The notes under the pieces are model-generated. The model was given only the letters and a program-made list of their open reading frames with translations. It searched no databases and was not told the DNA's origin. Below, one piece after another: positions 7,698 to 15,609 of a stretch of 29,746 nucleotides of DNA (within the stretch, counting starts at the first letter, position 1; the number at the start of each line of letters is the position of its first letter). Source of the stretch: Limnoraphis robusta CS-951 (GTDB lineage Bacteria; Cyanobacteriota; Cyanobacteriia; Cyanobacteriales; Microcoleaceae); assembly GCF_000972705.2 (NCBI RefSeq), contig NZ_LATL02000308.1:1-29746 (forward strand), in the 5' to 3' direction. The translations under genes were made by a program, and so were the position numbers.

Positions 7698-8687
7698 CTA
7701 ATTTGATGACTTTAACTTTAACCCTAATTGGTAAATAAACTCTTGAGAATATCGAGCAAATTCCCAATTTTCAGCCTCCAAAACTTGAGACGGATGTAAA
7801 CCTTTGGCATTTTGAAAATTAACCCCTTGCAAATTTGCACCTTGAAAGTTCGCACCTTGTAAGTTAGCATCTTTAAGATTAGCCCCTCTGAGGTTTGCAT
7901 TTTGAAAGTTAGCATCTTTAAGATAAGCCCCTTCGAGAATTGTACCTTTGAGATTCGCTTCTTGAAAGTCAGCCCCTTGCAAATTTCCGAGAATATAAGC
8001 CCCTTGTAATTCCGCTTTTTGCAAGTTAGCTTCTAACAGGTTAACCCCTTGTAAATCTGCATAGCTGAGATTGGCTGAACTCAAGTTAATTTTTTGCATT
8101 TGAGCCAGCAGAAAAGACGTTTCTTGAAGATTCGCTTTCCATAAATTCGCGCCCTGAAGCTGAGTCAATTCAAATGTACTTCCTTGTAGATTGGCTTCTT
8201 GAAGTTTAGCCCCTTGCAAGTTAACTTCTTTGAAATCACCATCAACGACATGAATTTGTTCTAGATTCGCTTTTGGTAATAATAAACCCTTTAAACTAAT
8301 CCCATCTTTGGCTAATTCTTCTAACGCTTTAATCCGAGCGTGGCTGAATTCTAGTCCTTGGGCAGAATCAATCACTTGCCAAGCTTCGTAATGAGATTGT
8401 TTCTTTCCTCGTCGGAGATAAACCACTAAAGCAGTAACAATACTAATACTTTCAAACGTTCCTAAAATTCGAGATTCTTCTATAGATTGAATAAAAAATT
8501 TCCCCCAGGTTTTTTGCTGTTCTAGTGTATTCTCCAGATATAAAATAGAAAGAATGACCAAAATGACAGCAGCCAGAATAATCAAAATTTCAAAAACATC
8601 TCGTAACAATCTAGCTAGCCAGCGATTCAGTCGAGATAATTGTTGTTTATTACCTAGCCGAGTATATTTTTTGTTTAGAGATTCCAT
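7698..8687 (-). CDS. Membrane pentapeptide-repeat protein
   Basis: A 329-residue protein. A basic N-terminus is followed by two hydrophobic stretches, about 32-50 (FEILIILAAVILVILSILY) and about 78-91, then a soluble part. From about 135 to 297 nearly every fifth residue follows the A(N/D)LQG pattern (ANLQGA, ADLQGV, ANLKGT), which folds into a right-handed quadrilateral beta-helix. The ending EFARYSQEFIYQLGL is a familiar C-terminal cap in cyanobacterial members. Such proteins are plentiful in cyanobacteria and mostly of unknown role. The two membrane segments would place the helix on one face of a membrane, most likely the cytoplasmic or thylakoid one. No co-transcribed partner is evident; the SPOR gene upstream on the same strand is 122 bases away. 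Confidence 0.85.
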   Translation of the reverse strand: MESLNKKYTRLGNKQQLSRLNRWLARLLRDVFEILIILAAVILVILSILYLENTLEQQKTWGKFFIQSIEESRILGTFESISIVTALVVYLRRGKKQSHYEAWQVIDSAQGLEFSHARIKALEELAKDGISLKGLLLPKANLEQIHVVDGDFKEVNLQGAKLQEANLQGSTFELTQLQGANLWKANLQETSFLLAQMQKINLSSANLSYADLQGVNLLEANLQKAELQGAYILGNLQGADFQEANLKGTILEGAYLKDANFQNANLRGANLKDANLQGANFQGANLQGVNFQNAKGLHPSQVLEAENWEFARYSQEFIYQLGLKLKSSN

Positions 8688-8809
8688 TGTAAAAATTTTG
8701 TAAAAAATCAGTTCTTCACTCTAATCTCTAGAAAAATAACAGAACAATCATCCCCGTAAAAGAGGAAAATTTGGTGAAAATAAAAATACTTTAAACCCCT
8801 CACAAGAAC

Positions 8810-9217
8810 TTAACAACCATAGTAAATTCTAGCCTGACCTAAGCCAAAGTCACGTAAATAATGTTGCCAGCGCTTGGCAATATCAGGATTAGAAAAAGGC
8901 CCGACCGCAACTTTAGGATCACTTGCACTATAGCGTTGATAAACACCCGTTTCAGGTACCCCCAATAAAACCACTTGTTCAGCAATTCTAGGTAACTCTT
9001 CTGACGCACCCGGAATGACAACAAAATAAGCAGCTTGGGCTTTACCTCCATGTACTCCATAAGCCCGTTGTGCTTCTTCTAAAGCCGCTTCTGTTTCAGG
9101 ATTCCATCGACCATTAACAGGTCCCGGATCAAGACCCAATGCTTGCAGTCGCCTTTGCAACTCTAACAGCAGTAATTTACTGTAATGTAAACGTCCAAAT
9201 AACTTATCTTCCGGCAT
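8810..9217 (-). CDS. Peptidoglycan-binding domain plus SPOR domain protein
   Basis: A compact 135-residue protein. Residues about 15-55 (LLLELQRRLQALGLDPGPVNG, NPETEAALEEAQRAYG) match the PG_binding_1 three-helix fold found in cell-wall hydrolases. Residues about 62-133 match a SPOR domain, with AAYFVVIPG at its start and KVAVGPFSNPDIAKRWQHYL and ARIYYG at its end. SPOR domains bind denuded glycan strands at division septa. The start is firm because an in-frame TAA lies six bases upstream of the ATG. Oddly, there is no signal peptide or membrane segment, although both domains normally act in the periplasm. It may bind another ligand or be exported by a route not visible here. Confidence 0.68.
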   Translation of the reverse strand: MPEDKLFGRLHYSKLLLLELQRRLQALGLDPGPVNGRWNPETEAALEEAQRAYGVHGGKAQAAYFVVIPGASEELPRIAEQVVLLGVPETGVYQRYSASDPKVAVGPFSNPDIAKRWQHYLRDFGLGQARIYYGC

Positions 9218-9392
9218 AGATTAATTGTTCACAGCTAAGACCTTCTCTCTATCTATCTTGCATCACTCTACTGACTTACTCCGCCATGAACCGTACACTT
9301 AACTCCTAACGACAGGCAGAAAACTCCCACTCACCTTGTTATCCTAGTGAGAGAAACTGCTCAATTGCTTATCCGTTCCTCATCCACAAATT

Positions 9393-10595
9393 ATGACTGA
9401 ACAACCGACCCGCATTTGTATTTTGGGTGGAGGCTTTGGTGGACTCTATACCGCTCTACGCTTAAATGAGTTACCCTGGCGGAAGTCCGAACAACCGGAA
9501 ATCACTCTCGTTGACAGCCGCGATCGCTTTTTATTTTCGCCGTTTTTGTACGAACTCTTAACCGGAGAACTCCAAACCTGGGAAATCGCTCCTCCCTTTG
9601 AACAACTATTGCAAAATACAAATATACGCTTCTGTCAGCAAGTTGTCACCGCTATCGACATTGAAGCCAAGGAAGTTCAGCTTTCTGAAGGTGAGGCTCT
9701 GACTTTTGATTATTTAGTTTTGGCGATGGGAGGTGAAACACCCCTCGATATTGTACCGGGCGCTGCGGAATATGCCATTCCCTTCCGAAGCATTGAAGAC
9801 GCCTATCGCCTCGAGGAACGGCTGCGGCTTCTAGAAGCCTCTGATCAAGACAAAATTCGTATCGCCATTGTTGGCGGGGGTTACAGTGGCGTGGAGTTGG
9901 CTTGTAAGCTGGCTGACCGACTCCAAGAACGGGGACGCCTACGATTGATTGAACGAGATGATAGGATTTTGCGGAGTTCTCCCAATTTTAACCGCGAAGC
10001 CGCCCAACGCGCCCTCCAACAACGCGGAGTTTGGGTTGATTTGGAAACAACGGTTCAATCGATTGAAGCCTCGACGATGGCTTTGGAGTATCGACAACAG
10101 GTTGATCCAATTCCCGTTGACCTAGTGTTGTGGACAGTCGGAACGAGAATTTCGCCGATTGTGCAGTCTCTACCGTTAAAACACAATCAACGAGGTCAGG
10201 TGATGACGACAACGACATTACAGGCTGTTGACCATTCTGAGATTTTTGCCTTGGGGGATTTGGCTGATTGTAAGGATGTTGACGGTCAGCAGGTTCCTTC
10301 CACCGCTCAAGCCGCCTTTCAACAAGCCGATTATGCCGCCTGGAATATTTGGGCCTCTATGACCGGACGGCCTTTATTACCCTTCCGCTATCAGGGTTTG
10401 GGCGAAATGATGACTTTGGGAACCGATGACGCCACCCTCACAGGTTTGGGGATTAAGTTAGAAGGGCAAATGGCACATTTGGCTCGTCGTTTGATTTATC
10501 TTTATCGTTTTCCCACACTCGATCATCAAGTTCGGGTTGCCTTTAACTGGATAACTCGACCGCTTCAGGATATGATATCGCCTCCCGTGCGATAG
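9393..10595 (+). CDS. ndbB: Type II NAD(P)H:quinone oxidoreductase NdbB (demethylphylloquinone reductase)
   Basis: A 400-residue two-dinucleotide-fold flavoprotein. The FAD site is RICILGGGFGGLYTA (GGGFGG at 12-17), followed by an AMGGETP loop (111-117), the NAD(P)H site IAIVGGGYSGVELA (161-166), and IFALGDLAD (about 284-292), which contacts FAD. The C-terminus (ARRLIYLYRFPTLDHQ, NWITRPLQD) and overall pattern match cyanobacterial NdbB such as Synechocystis slr1743. NdbB has been shown to reduce demethylphylloquinone before the last methylation in vitamin K1 synthesis, so the enzyme feeds the photosystem I quinone. The start ATG fits the family N-terminus. A hairpin terminator follows 36 bases after the stop. 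Confidence 0.85.
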   Translation: MTEQPTRICILGGGFGGLYTALRLNELPWRKSEQPEITLVDSRDRFLFSPFLYELLTGELQTWEIAPPFEQLLQNTNIRFCQQVVTAIDIEAKEVQLSEGEALTFDYLVLAMGGETPLDIVPGAAEYAIPFRSIEDAYRLEERLRLLEASDQDKIRIAIVGGGYSGVELACKLADRLQERGRLRLIERDDRILRSSPNFNREAAQRALQQRGVWVDLETTVQSIEASTMALEYRQQVDPIPVDLVLWTVGTRISPIVQSLPLKHNQRGQVMTTTTLQAVDHSEIFALGDLADCKDVDGQQVPSTAQAAFQQADYAAWNIWASMTGRPLLPFRYQGLGEMMTLGTDDATLTGLGIKLEGQMAHLARRLIYLYRFPTLDHQVRVAFNWITRPLQDMISPPVR

Positions 10596-10631
10596 GGATT
10601 TGGGTGATTGGTGCAACATCTTAGATAGAAC

Positions 10632-10665
10632 AGAGAGGATTTGCTTTTTCCTCTCTACTTTTTTT
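10632..10665 (+). terminator. Rho-independent terminator of ndbB
   Basis: A perfect 8-base-pair stem, AGAGAGGA (10632-10639) with TCCTCTCT (10649-10656), has a 9-base loop. After two bases comes a run of seven T (10659-10665). It lies 36 bases downstream of the ndbB stop codon and separates ndbB from the Kunitz gene. Confidence 0.75.
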
Positions 10666-10802
10666 CCCTCTCAAAGCAATCCTGCTCTCGATTCACAAAA
10701 TTTGCAAAATCCCAGAAGTCAATAGGAAATAAATCTCAAAATCCTTCAACCTGTAGCCTCTCTCTGCTAATGTTTGAGCTGAACCTTGCTTGAAAATCCA
10801 TA

Positions 10803-11279
10803 ATGAAAAAACAAACGATCTGGCTGATCACCAAAATTTTTATAGCGATCGCTATCCTCGTTTTTAATGTGGCGCTATTCCCTCAAACTGTTTTTGCTCA
10901 AGAAAAAACCATTTGTAATCAACCCATTGAAACCGGGAGTTGTCGAGCCAGTTTTAACCGCTATGCGTTTAATGGGAGCGAATGCGTTCAGTTTAGCTTT
11001 GGCGGTTGTGAAGGAAACGAAAATAACTTTATTACCCTCGGTGACTGTCAACAAACCTGTTTGGGTGAAGCATCAGCCGTCAAGCCGGAAGTGAGTACAG
11101 CCGAAGAAATTTGCGCTCAACGGATAGAGAGTGGCTCCTGCCAAGCAGATTTCAACCGATACGCTTTTAACGGTAGCGAGTGTGTCACCTTTTCCTTTGG
11201 CGGTTGTGAAGGGAACGAAAATAACTTTATTACTTTAGAAGATTGTCAAGAAACCTGCGTTGTACCCCCTCAAAAATAA
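10803..11279 (+). CDS. Secreted protein with two Kunitz/BPTI-type protease inhibitor domains
   Basis: A 158-residue protein with a clear signal peptide (MKKQ, hydrophobic residues about 7-25, likely cleavage near TVFA-QEK at 32-33). It then has two Kunitz domains and nothing else. Domain 1 cysteines are at 38, 47, 61, 69, 82 and 86; domain 2 cysteines are at 104, 113, 127, 135, 148 and 152. All six needed for the three BPTI disulfides are present in each. Hallmarks are NRYAFNGSEC, FSFGGCEGNENNF and DCQxTC. The loop between the second and third Cys is two residues shorter than in BPTI. The P1 residue after the second Cys is Arg48 in domain 1 (predicted trypsin-like target) and Gln114 in domain 2. 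The domains share 41 of 49 residues. Kunitz domains are typical of animals and scarce in bacteria, so lateral acquisition is possible. Targets are unknown. Confidence 0.9.
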   Translation: MKKQTIWLITKIFIAIAILVFNVALFPQTVFAQEKTICNQPIETGSCRASFNRYAFNGSECVQFSFGGCEGNENNFITLGDCQQTCLGEASAVKPEVSTAEEICAQRIESGSCQADFNRYAFNGSECVTFSFGGCEGNENNFITLEDCQETCVVPPQK

Positions 11280-11320
11280 TCCCTTTTTCAGAGTCTTTCA
11301 CTCTCTATAACCGCAACGTG

Positions 11321-11356
11321 CGGATCGGGTATTCCATCAAAAACTCGATCCGTTTT
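11321..11356 (+). terminator. Possible terminator after the Kunitz gene
   Basis: A 7-base-pair stem, CGGATCG (11321-11327) with CGATCCG (11346-11352), encloses an 18-base loop and is followed by only four T. A second small hairpin (CCGCA-ACG-TGCGG, 11311-11323) overlaps its left arm. The large loop and short T run make this a weak call. It lies 42 bases after the Kunitz stop codon. Confidence 0.35.
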
Positions 11357-11543
11357 GAGTAGAAATTGTACCTAAGATATCACTTTCTTTTTGGGCTTCA
11401 GAATATTGTTGCTATTATAATCATACCGCACTAACGGTCAATTTTTCCTTTGTCACTCAAAAAATCCAGACAACTCACTTCCAACTTTCTAATGGTATCA
11501 TCAACAGACTCGCATTCATACGTTCTGCCAGGATCTCATCAAA

Positions 11544-13028
11544 ATGAGTAAAATTAACGGTACTATCATGCAGTATTTCCACTGGTATATCGATCCGAGT
11601 TTAAGCCTGTGGAATGAAATCAAAAACCGAGCAAAAGAACTCGCCGATGCTGGAATTACGGCTCTTTGGCTACCTCCCGCCTACAAAGGTTGTAACCTGA
11701 CTGAACCCGAACGGGCTTGGAATGACGTCGGTTATAGTACATACGATTTATTTGATTTGGGTGAATTTGATCAAAAAGGAGCCATTCGCACCCGATATGG
11801 TACTCGTGAACAATATCTAGCCGCTATTCAAGCCGCTCATCATGCGGGAATTCAAATTTACGCTGATGTGGTTTTTAAACATAAAAATGCAGCCGATGAT
11901 CCCGAATTTGTCGAAGCTGTTCCTGTGGCTTGGAATAACCGAAATGTTGATATGGGTCACACCCGAACCATTCAAATTTACAGCCATTTTAAATTTCCCG
12001 GTCGCCAAGACAAATATTCTAGCTTAAAATGGCGCTGGTGGCATTTTGATGCGGTTAATCATAATGCGTCTAACTGGAATGATCAAACGATTTATCGCCT
12101 TAAAGATAAAACCTTTGAAACCCAGGTTGATCCACGTCATGGAAATTATGATTTTTTGATGGCTTGTGATCTCGATACCTCCAACGAAGAAGTGCGTCAA
12201 GAACTGTACCATTGGGGAAAATGGATATTAGAAACAACTGGCGTTGATGGCTTTCGGTTAGATGCGATTAAACACATTAGTTCTAGCTTTTTTGTCGATT
12301 GGTTAAATTTTCTACGTGAATACACAGGTCGAGAATTATTTACAGTCGGGGAATACTGGGAAAACAATGTAGAAGCCCTACATGAATATATTAGTAAAAC
12401 CCAGGGAAAAATGTCATTATTTGATGTTCCTTTACACTACAATTTTCATCGGGCTAGCCAAAGCGGAGGTTACTATGATATGCGAACCATTTTAAATGGA
12501 ACACTGATGCAACAACAACCCGCTCTAGCCGTTACATTTGTAGAAAATCATGCTTCTCAACCTTTACAAGCATTACAATCTGTTGTCGAACCCTGGTTTA
12601 AACCCTTAGCTTATGCCATTATTCTACTGCGACAAGAAGGTTGTCCTTGTATTTTTTATGCGGATTATTATGGCGCTCATTATTTCGATAAAGGCTATGA
12701 AATTTGGATGAATACTCACCGTTGGATTATTGATAAATTGTTATACGCTCGTCAACATTTTGCCTATGGTGATCAAGAAGATTATTTTAATCATCCCGAT
12801 TTCATTGGTTGGACAAGACTCGGTGATCAAACTCATCCACAAGCGATGGCTGTCATTCTCAGTAACGCTTCTCAGGGTCAACAATGGATGAAAGTCGGTA
12901 AACCCAATACCCAATTTTATGATGTAACGGAACACATCAAAGAACCAGTTTATACAAATGAATACGGTTGGGGAGAATTTCGCTGTAATGCCGGTTCAGT
13001 TTCGGTGTGGGTTCAAGCTTCATTCTGA
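11544..13028 (+). CDS. GH13 alpha-amylase homologue lacking the third catalytic Asp (likely inactive or altered)
   Basis: A 494-residue cytoplasmic protein (no signal peptide) of the liquefying/AmyS-like GH13 subfamily, whose active members cleave internal alpha-1,4 links of glycogen or starch. Early motifs are MQYFHWY, ALWLPPAYKG and VGYSTYDLFDLGEF. Conserved region II GVDGFRLDAIKH carries nucleophile Asp240, and region III FTVGEYW carries acid/base Glu270. Region IV, normally FVDNHDTQP, reads FVENHASQP, so the transition-state-stabilising Asp is Ala337 (codon GCT at 12552-12554). Region I, normally DVVxNH, reads DVVFKH, so the Asn that usually binds calcium is Lys112. The rest of the barrel (WFKPLAYAIILLRQEGCPCIFYADYYGAHY region) and the C-terminal domain are intact and in frame. 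The stop overlaps rsmG tail-to-tail by 9 bases. A sequencing error at one base cannot be excluded. Confidence 0.85.
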   Translation: MSKINGTIMQYFHWYIDPSLSLWNEIKNRAKELADAGITALWLPPAYKGCNLTEPERAWNDVGYSTYDLFDLGEFDQKGAIRTRYGTREQYLAAIQAAHHAGIQIYADVVFKHKNAADDPEFVEAVPVAWNNRNVDMGHTRTIQIYSHFKFPGRQDKYSSLKWRWWHFDAVNHNASNWNDQTIYRLKDKTFETQVDPRHGNYDFLMACDLDTSNEEVRQELYHWGKWILETTGVDGFRLDAIKHISSSFFVDWLNFLREYTGRELFTVGEYWENNVEALHEYISKTQGKMSLFDVPLHYNFHRASQSGGYYDMRTILNGTLMQQQPALAVTFVENHASQPLQALQSVVEPWFKPLAYAIILLRQEGCPCIFYADYYGAHYFDKGYEIWMNTHRWIIDKLLYARQHFAYGDQEDYFNHPDFIGWTRLGDQTHPQAMAVILSNASQGQQWMKVGKPNTQFYDVTEHIKEPVYTNEYGWGEFRCNAGSVSVWVQASF

Positions 13029-13721
13029 CAACTTCTTCAAATCAATACAATGTCTAATACTCTCAGTTAAGGGTGTTGTAAACTGGCGAATTGATTCAAT
13101 TTCACCGCCTAAATTCTTGACCACCAATTGTAACGCTTTTTCTTCTTCAACCGTCCAATGTCCTCGGTACAAAACAACTCGACCGCCTTGAGTACAAAAA
13201 GGTAAAGCATATTCTGCACAAACTGAAGCCGTTGCTACTGCACGAACTAAAGCTAAATGATACTTTCTTTTGAACTTTAATTGTTGATTAACCTGTTCAG
13301 CACGACCGACGAATCCTCTGGCATTTTTGACCTCTAAAGTCTCAATTAATGATTCTAAAAACGTAATTTTTTTGCGGGTACTATCTAACAACATGACCGA
13401 ACTTTCGGCAACCGCAATCGCCACAGGTAAACCCGGAAAACCTGCACCTGTTCCAATATCAATCACCTCAACAGTCGAGGCTGAAAAATCCCATTCTCCC
13501 CTAAAAAACGGTGCAATTCCCGCTAGAGAATCCCATAAGTGTTTTTCCCAAAAAGCATCATATTCAGTAATCCGAGTTAAATTCAAAGATTCATTTCCCG
13601 CCAATATTCCCTCATAAAGACGTTGAAATAGCTGTTGCTGGACTGCCGTCGGTTGCCAATTTAACGTTTCTTGCCAAACGGAAGTCATCTCTAAAATCAT
13701 CGGCCTTTCAGTCTCGTTCAT
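13020..13721 (-). CDS. rsmG: 16S rRNA (guanine527-N7)-methyltransferase RsmG
   Basis: RsmG (GidB) uses S-adenosylmethionine to methylate N7 of G527 in the 530 loop of 16S rRNA; its loss can give low-level streptomycin resistance in bacteria. From the chosen start the protein has 233 residues. It shows WQETLNWQP, GNESLNLTRITE and FWEKHLWDSL before the SAM-binding motif VEVIDIGTGAGFPGLPVAIA (about 85-104), then LLDSTRKKITFLE and VRAVA. I chose ATG 13721 because AAAGGA lies just upstream and the family N-terminus starts soon after. The frame is open back to ATG 13757 and to TTG 13778, so the true start could be up to 19 codons earlier, where it would overlap the ABC gene by 7 bases. It probably shares a transcript with that gene. 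Confidence 0.88.
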   Translation of the reverse strand: MNETERPMILEMTSVWQETLNWQPTAVQQQLFQRLYEGILAGNESLNLTRITEYDAFWEKHLWDSLAGIAPFFRGEWDFSASTVEVIDIGTGAGFPGLPVAIAVAESSVMLLDSTRKKITFLESLIETLEVKNARGFVGRAEQVNQQLKFKRKYHLALVRAVATASVCAEYALPFCTQGGRVVLYRGHWTVEEEKALQLVVKNLGGEIESIRQFTTPLTESIRHCIDLKKLSE

Positions 13722-13771
13722 CGTCCTTTCAACTACAAAAATTCTCTCAACAAACATTCGCCTAAATTCAT

Positions 13772-14413
13772 TCAACAAGTAGCCGGATCAATCACTTGTA
13801 AATCTCCATGATTCAACGTCCAACAGCGATCCGCCACTCCCATTAAATCCGCCGCATCGTGCGTAACAACCAACAACGTCCAATGGTTTTTTAACTTCCC
13901 TAACAAACTCACCAACTGTTGGCGCATTGACCAATCTAATCCGGCTGTCGGTTCATCCAACATCAACAAATGCGGTTGACGAATCAATTGTACCGCCAAA
14001 GCCAAGCGTCGTTGCTGTCCTCCACTCAACGAATGGGGCGGATTTTGTAGAGACAAATGACCCAAACCCACCTCGTTCAAAGCATTATTAACCTGTTCTA
14101 ATCCTAACTCGGGGTGTCCCAGGCGCAACTCCTCCAAAACGGTTCCCCCGCAAAAATGTCTTTCCGGAAACTGAAACACCAAACCTGCTAACTGTTGTAA
14201 GTGTTCAGCAGTTAACTCCTGATCTCGCCAGCAAATTTCTCCCCTTGTTTTTTCAGCTAAACCCGCTAAAATTTCAAGAAGTGTACTTTTACCGGAACCA
14301 CTACGACCGACAATTAACCCCATTTGTTGTGGCGCAAGTTCCAAACATACATCTTTGAGAATCGGCACCGAACTAGCAGGAGGATGATAAAGTATATTTT
14401 TGAGATAAAGCAT
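13772..14413 (-). CDS. ABC transporter ATPase, ECF/CbiO type
   Basis: A 213-residue ATP-binding subunit. Motifs in order: Walker A GRSGSGKST (36-44), Q-loop VFQFPERHFCGGTVLEEL (79-96), signature LSGGQQRR (129-136), Walker B LLMLDEPTAGLD (149-160) and H-loop His185. The FQxPE...TVxEEL form of the Q-loop is typical of energy-coupling-factor (CbiO/EcfA) ATPases for cobalt, nickel or vitamin uptake and of related plastid proteins. No transmembrane (EcfT) or substrate-binding (EcfS) gene is in this window, so its partner must be elsewhere and the substrate is unknown. It lies directly upstream of rsmG on the same strand. Confidence 0.8.
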   Translation of the reverse strand: MLYLKNILYHPPASSVPILKDVCLELAPQQMGLIVGRSGSGKSTLLEILAGLAEKTRGEICWRDQELTAEHLQQLAGLVFQFPERHFCGGTVLEELRLGHPELGLEQVNNALNEVGLGHLSLQNPPHSLSGGQQRRLALAVQLIRQPHLLMLDEPTAGLDWSMRQQLVSLLGKLKNHWTLLVVTHDAADLMGVADRCWTLNHGDLQVIDPATC

Positions 14414-14562
14414 CAGGGAAAAAAGCTAAACTTTCAAAGTTCGTAAACCGTTATACACAGCTACTCAAAATCATAACATCTGCTCGCCCGTTTTGTGGAA
14501 CCTGTCCTTTTCTCCTAACGTCAACAATCTATTCTTAAACTCTTGTAATCGCTCAAAAATAG

Positions 14563-15588
14563 ATGCTCATGTCTTCAAAATCTTTCCGAAAATCCTTAAC
14601 AACAACTTGGCAAAGCATCAGTGCTATCACTGCTACAGCGACACTCATCGCCCTCAGTTTTTGGAATAGTCCAGTTTTAGCAGCCGATCCCTTTCGTGAG
14701 GGAGATAAAGCCCGACAAATTGGAGAGAATACAGAAGCCGCTTTTAAGGCAATGTTTGAACGGGGAAACTATCAAGATGCCCAATGGTATCTCGAACAAG
14801 CAAAGTCGGAAGAATCAGACGAACCGATGATTTATGCCTTGCTGGCTTCTTTAGCTTATCAACAGCAAGATTGGCAGGGTTTAAAAACCTATTCGAGCCA
14901 AACCATGACCGCCGCAAAAGCCTTACAAAGTCGCGATTTAGTGCGAAGTAATCTTTATATTGCGATCGCTTACTTTCTAGACGGGGCTTATATTTTATCC
15001 ACAGAAGGCACGTTCAAAGGTGCGCCCGTTGCCCTAAATCTGCTTCAGGATGTTTTCAAACATATGGATGCCGCAGCTCAAGTCGATTCAACTGACCCAG
15101 AACTGAATTTAATTCGCGGCTATATGGATATATTTTTAGCTCTCAATCTGCCGTTTTCTGATCCTCAATCCGCTATCCAAAAACTCGAACAACATGGCAG
15201 TCCCCGTCATCTTGCCTATCGAGGTCTGGCTTTAGCTTATCGGGATTTAGATCAACATGAAAAAGCCTTAGAGTTTATTAATAAAGCGATAGAAGAAGTG
15301 CCGAATAATCCCGAAGTTCTCTATATTAAAGCACAACTTCTCTCTTCTATTGCTCGACGAAATAACAATAATACCTTAACCTTAACAGAAGCCAAAAACA
15401 ACTTTCAAGCCGCTTTAGCCCAACCCCAACAACTCCCGAAAACCATTGTTGCTCAAATCTTTTACGAACAATGTAAGACTCTCAACCGCATTGATAATCA
15501 AAGTCGTGCTTGTGATCCAATGCGAGATACAATCAGATCAATAAATAGCCCGTGGGGGCCTGTTCCTGAGCAAATGCCCTCCTTGTAA
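14563..15588 (+). CDS. Secreted TPR protein, Sll0314/Alr1548-like
   Basis: A 341-residue protein with a signal peptide (hydrophobic residues about 17-35, likely cleavage at VLA-ADPF near 40). Helical repeats follow: about 52-120 (FERGNYQDAQWYLEQAK, ALLASLAYQQQDW) and a good TPR pair at about 215-275 (LAYRGLALAYRDLDQHEKAL, NNPEVLYIKAQLL). The DPFREGDKARQIG start and PFSDPQSAIQKLE segment match the conserved cyanobacterial Sll0314/Alr1548 family, whose function is unknown. TPR repeats suggest a scaffold role in the periplasm or thylakoid lumen. A second ATG two codons later (14569) is an equally good start. Confidence 0.75.
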   Translation: MLMSSKSFRKSLTTTWQSISAITATATLIALSFWNSPVLAADPFREGDKARQIGENTEAAFKAMFERGNYQDAQWYLEQAKSEESDEPMIYALLASLAYQQQDWQGLKTYSSQTMTAAKALQSRDLVRSNLYIAIAYFLDGAYILSTEGTFKGAPVALNLLQDVFKHMDAAAQVDSTDPELNLIRGYMDIFLALNLPFSDPQSAIQKLEQHGSPRHLAYRGLALAYRDLDQHEKALEFINKAIEEVPNNPEVLYIKAQLLSSIARRNNNNTLTLTEAKNNFQAALAQPQQLPKTIVAQIFYEQCKTLNRIDNQSRACDPMRDTIRSINSPWGPVPEQMPSL

Positions 15589-15609
15589 ACCCCATCAACG
15601 AGCAATTCT

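Noticed and set aside
7698..8687. Regular 15-base periodicity seen as a CRISPR-like or satellite repeat
   Set aside because: The periodicity is explained by the pentapeptide repeats of the encoded protein; units are degenerate with no constant repeat and spacer.
11544..13028. Alpha-amylase gene as a broken pseudogene
   Set aside because: There is no frameshift or premature stop and the length is normal; only individual active-site residues are changed, so I kept it as a CDS.
13327..13617. 96-codon frame on the + strand
   Set aside because: It lies wholly antisense to rsmG, whose protein is unmistakable; no independent support.
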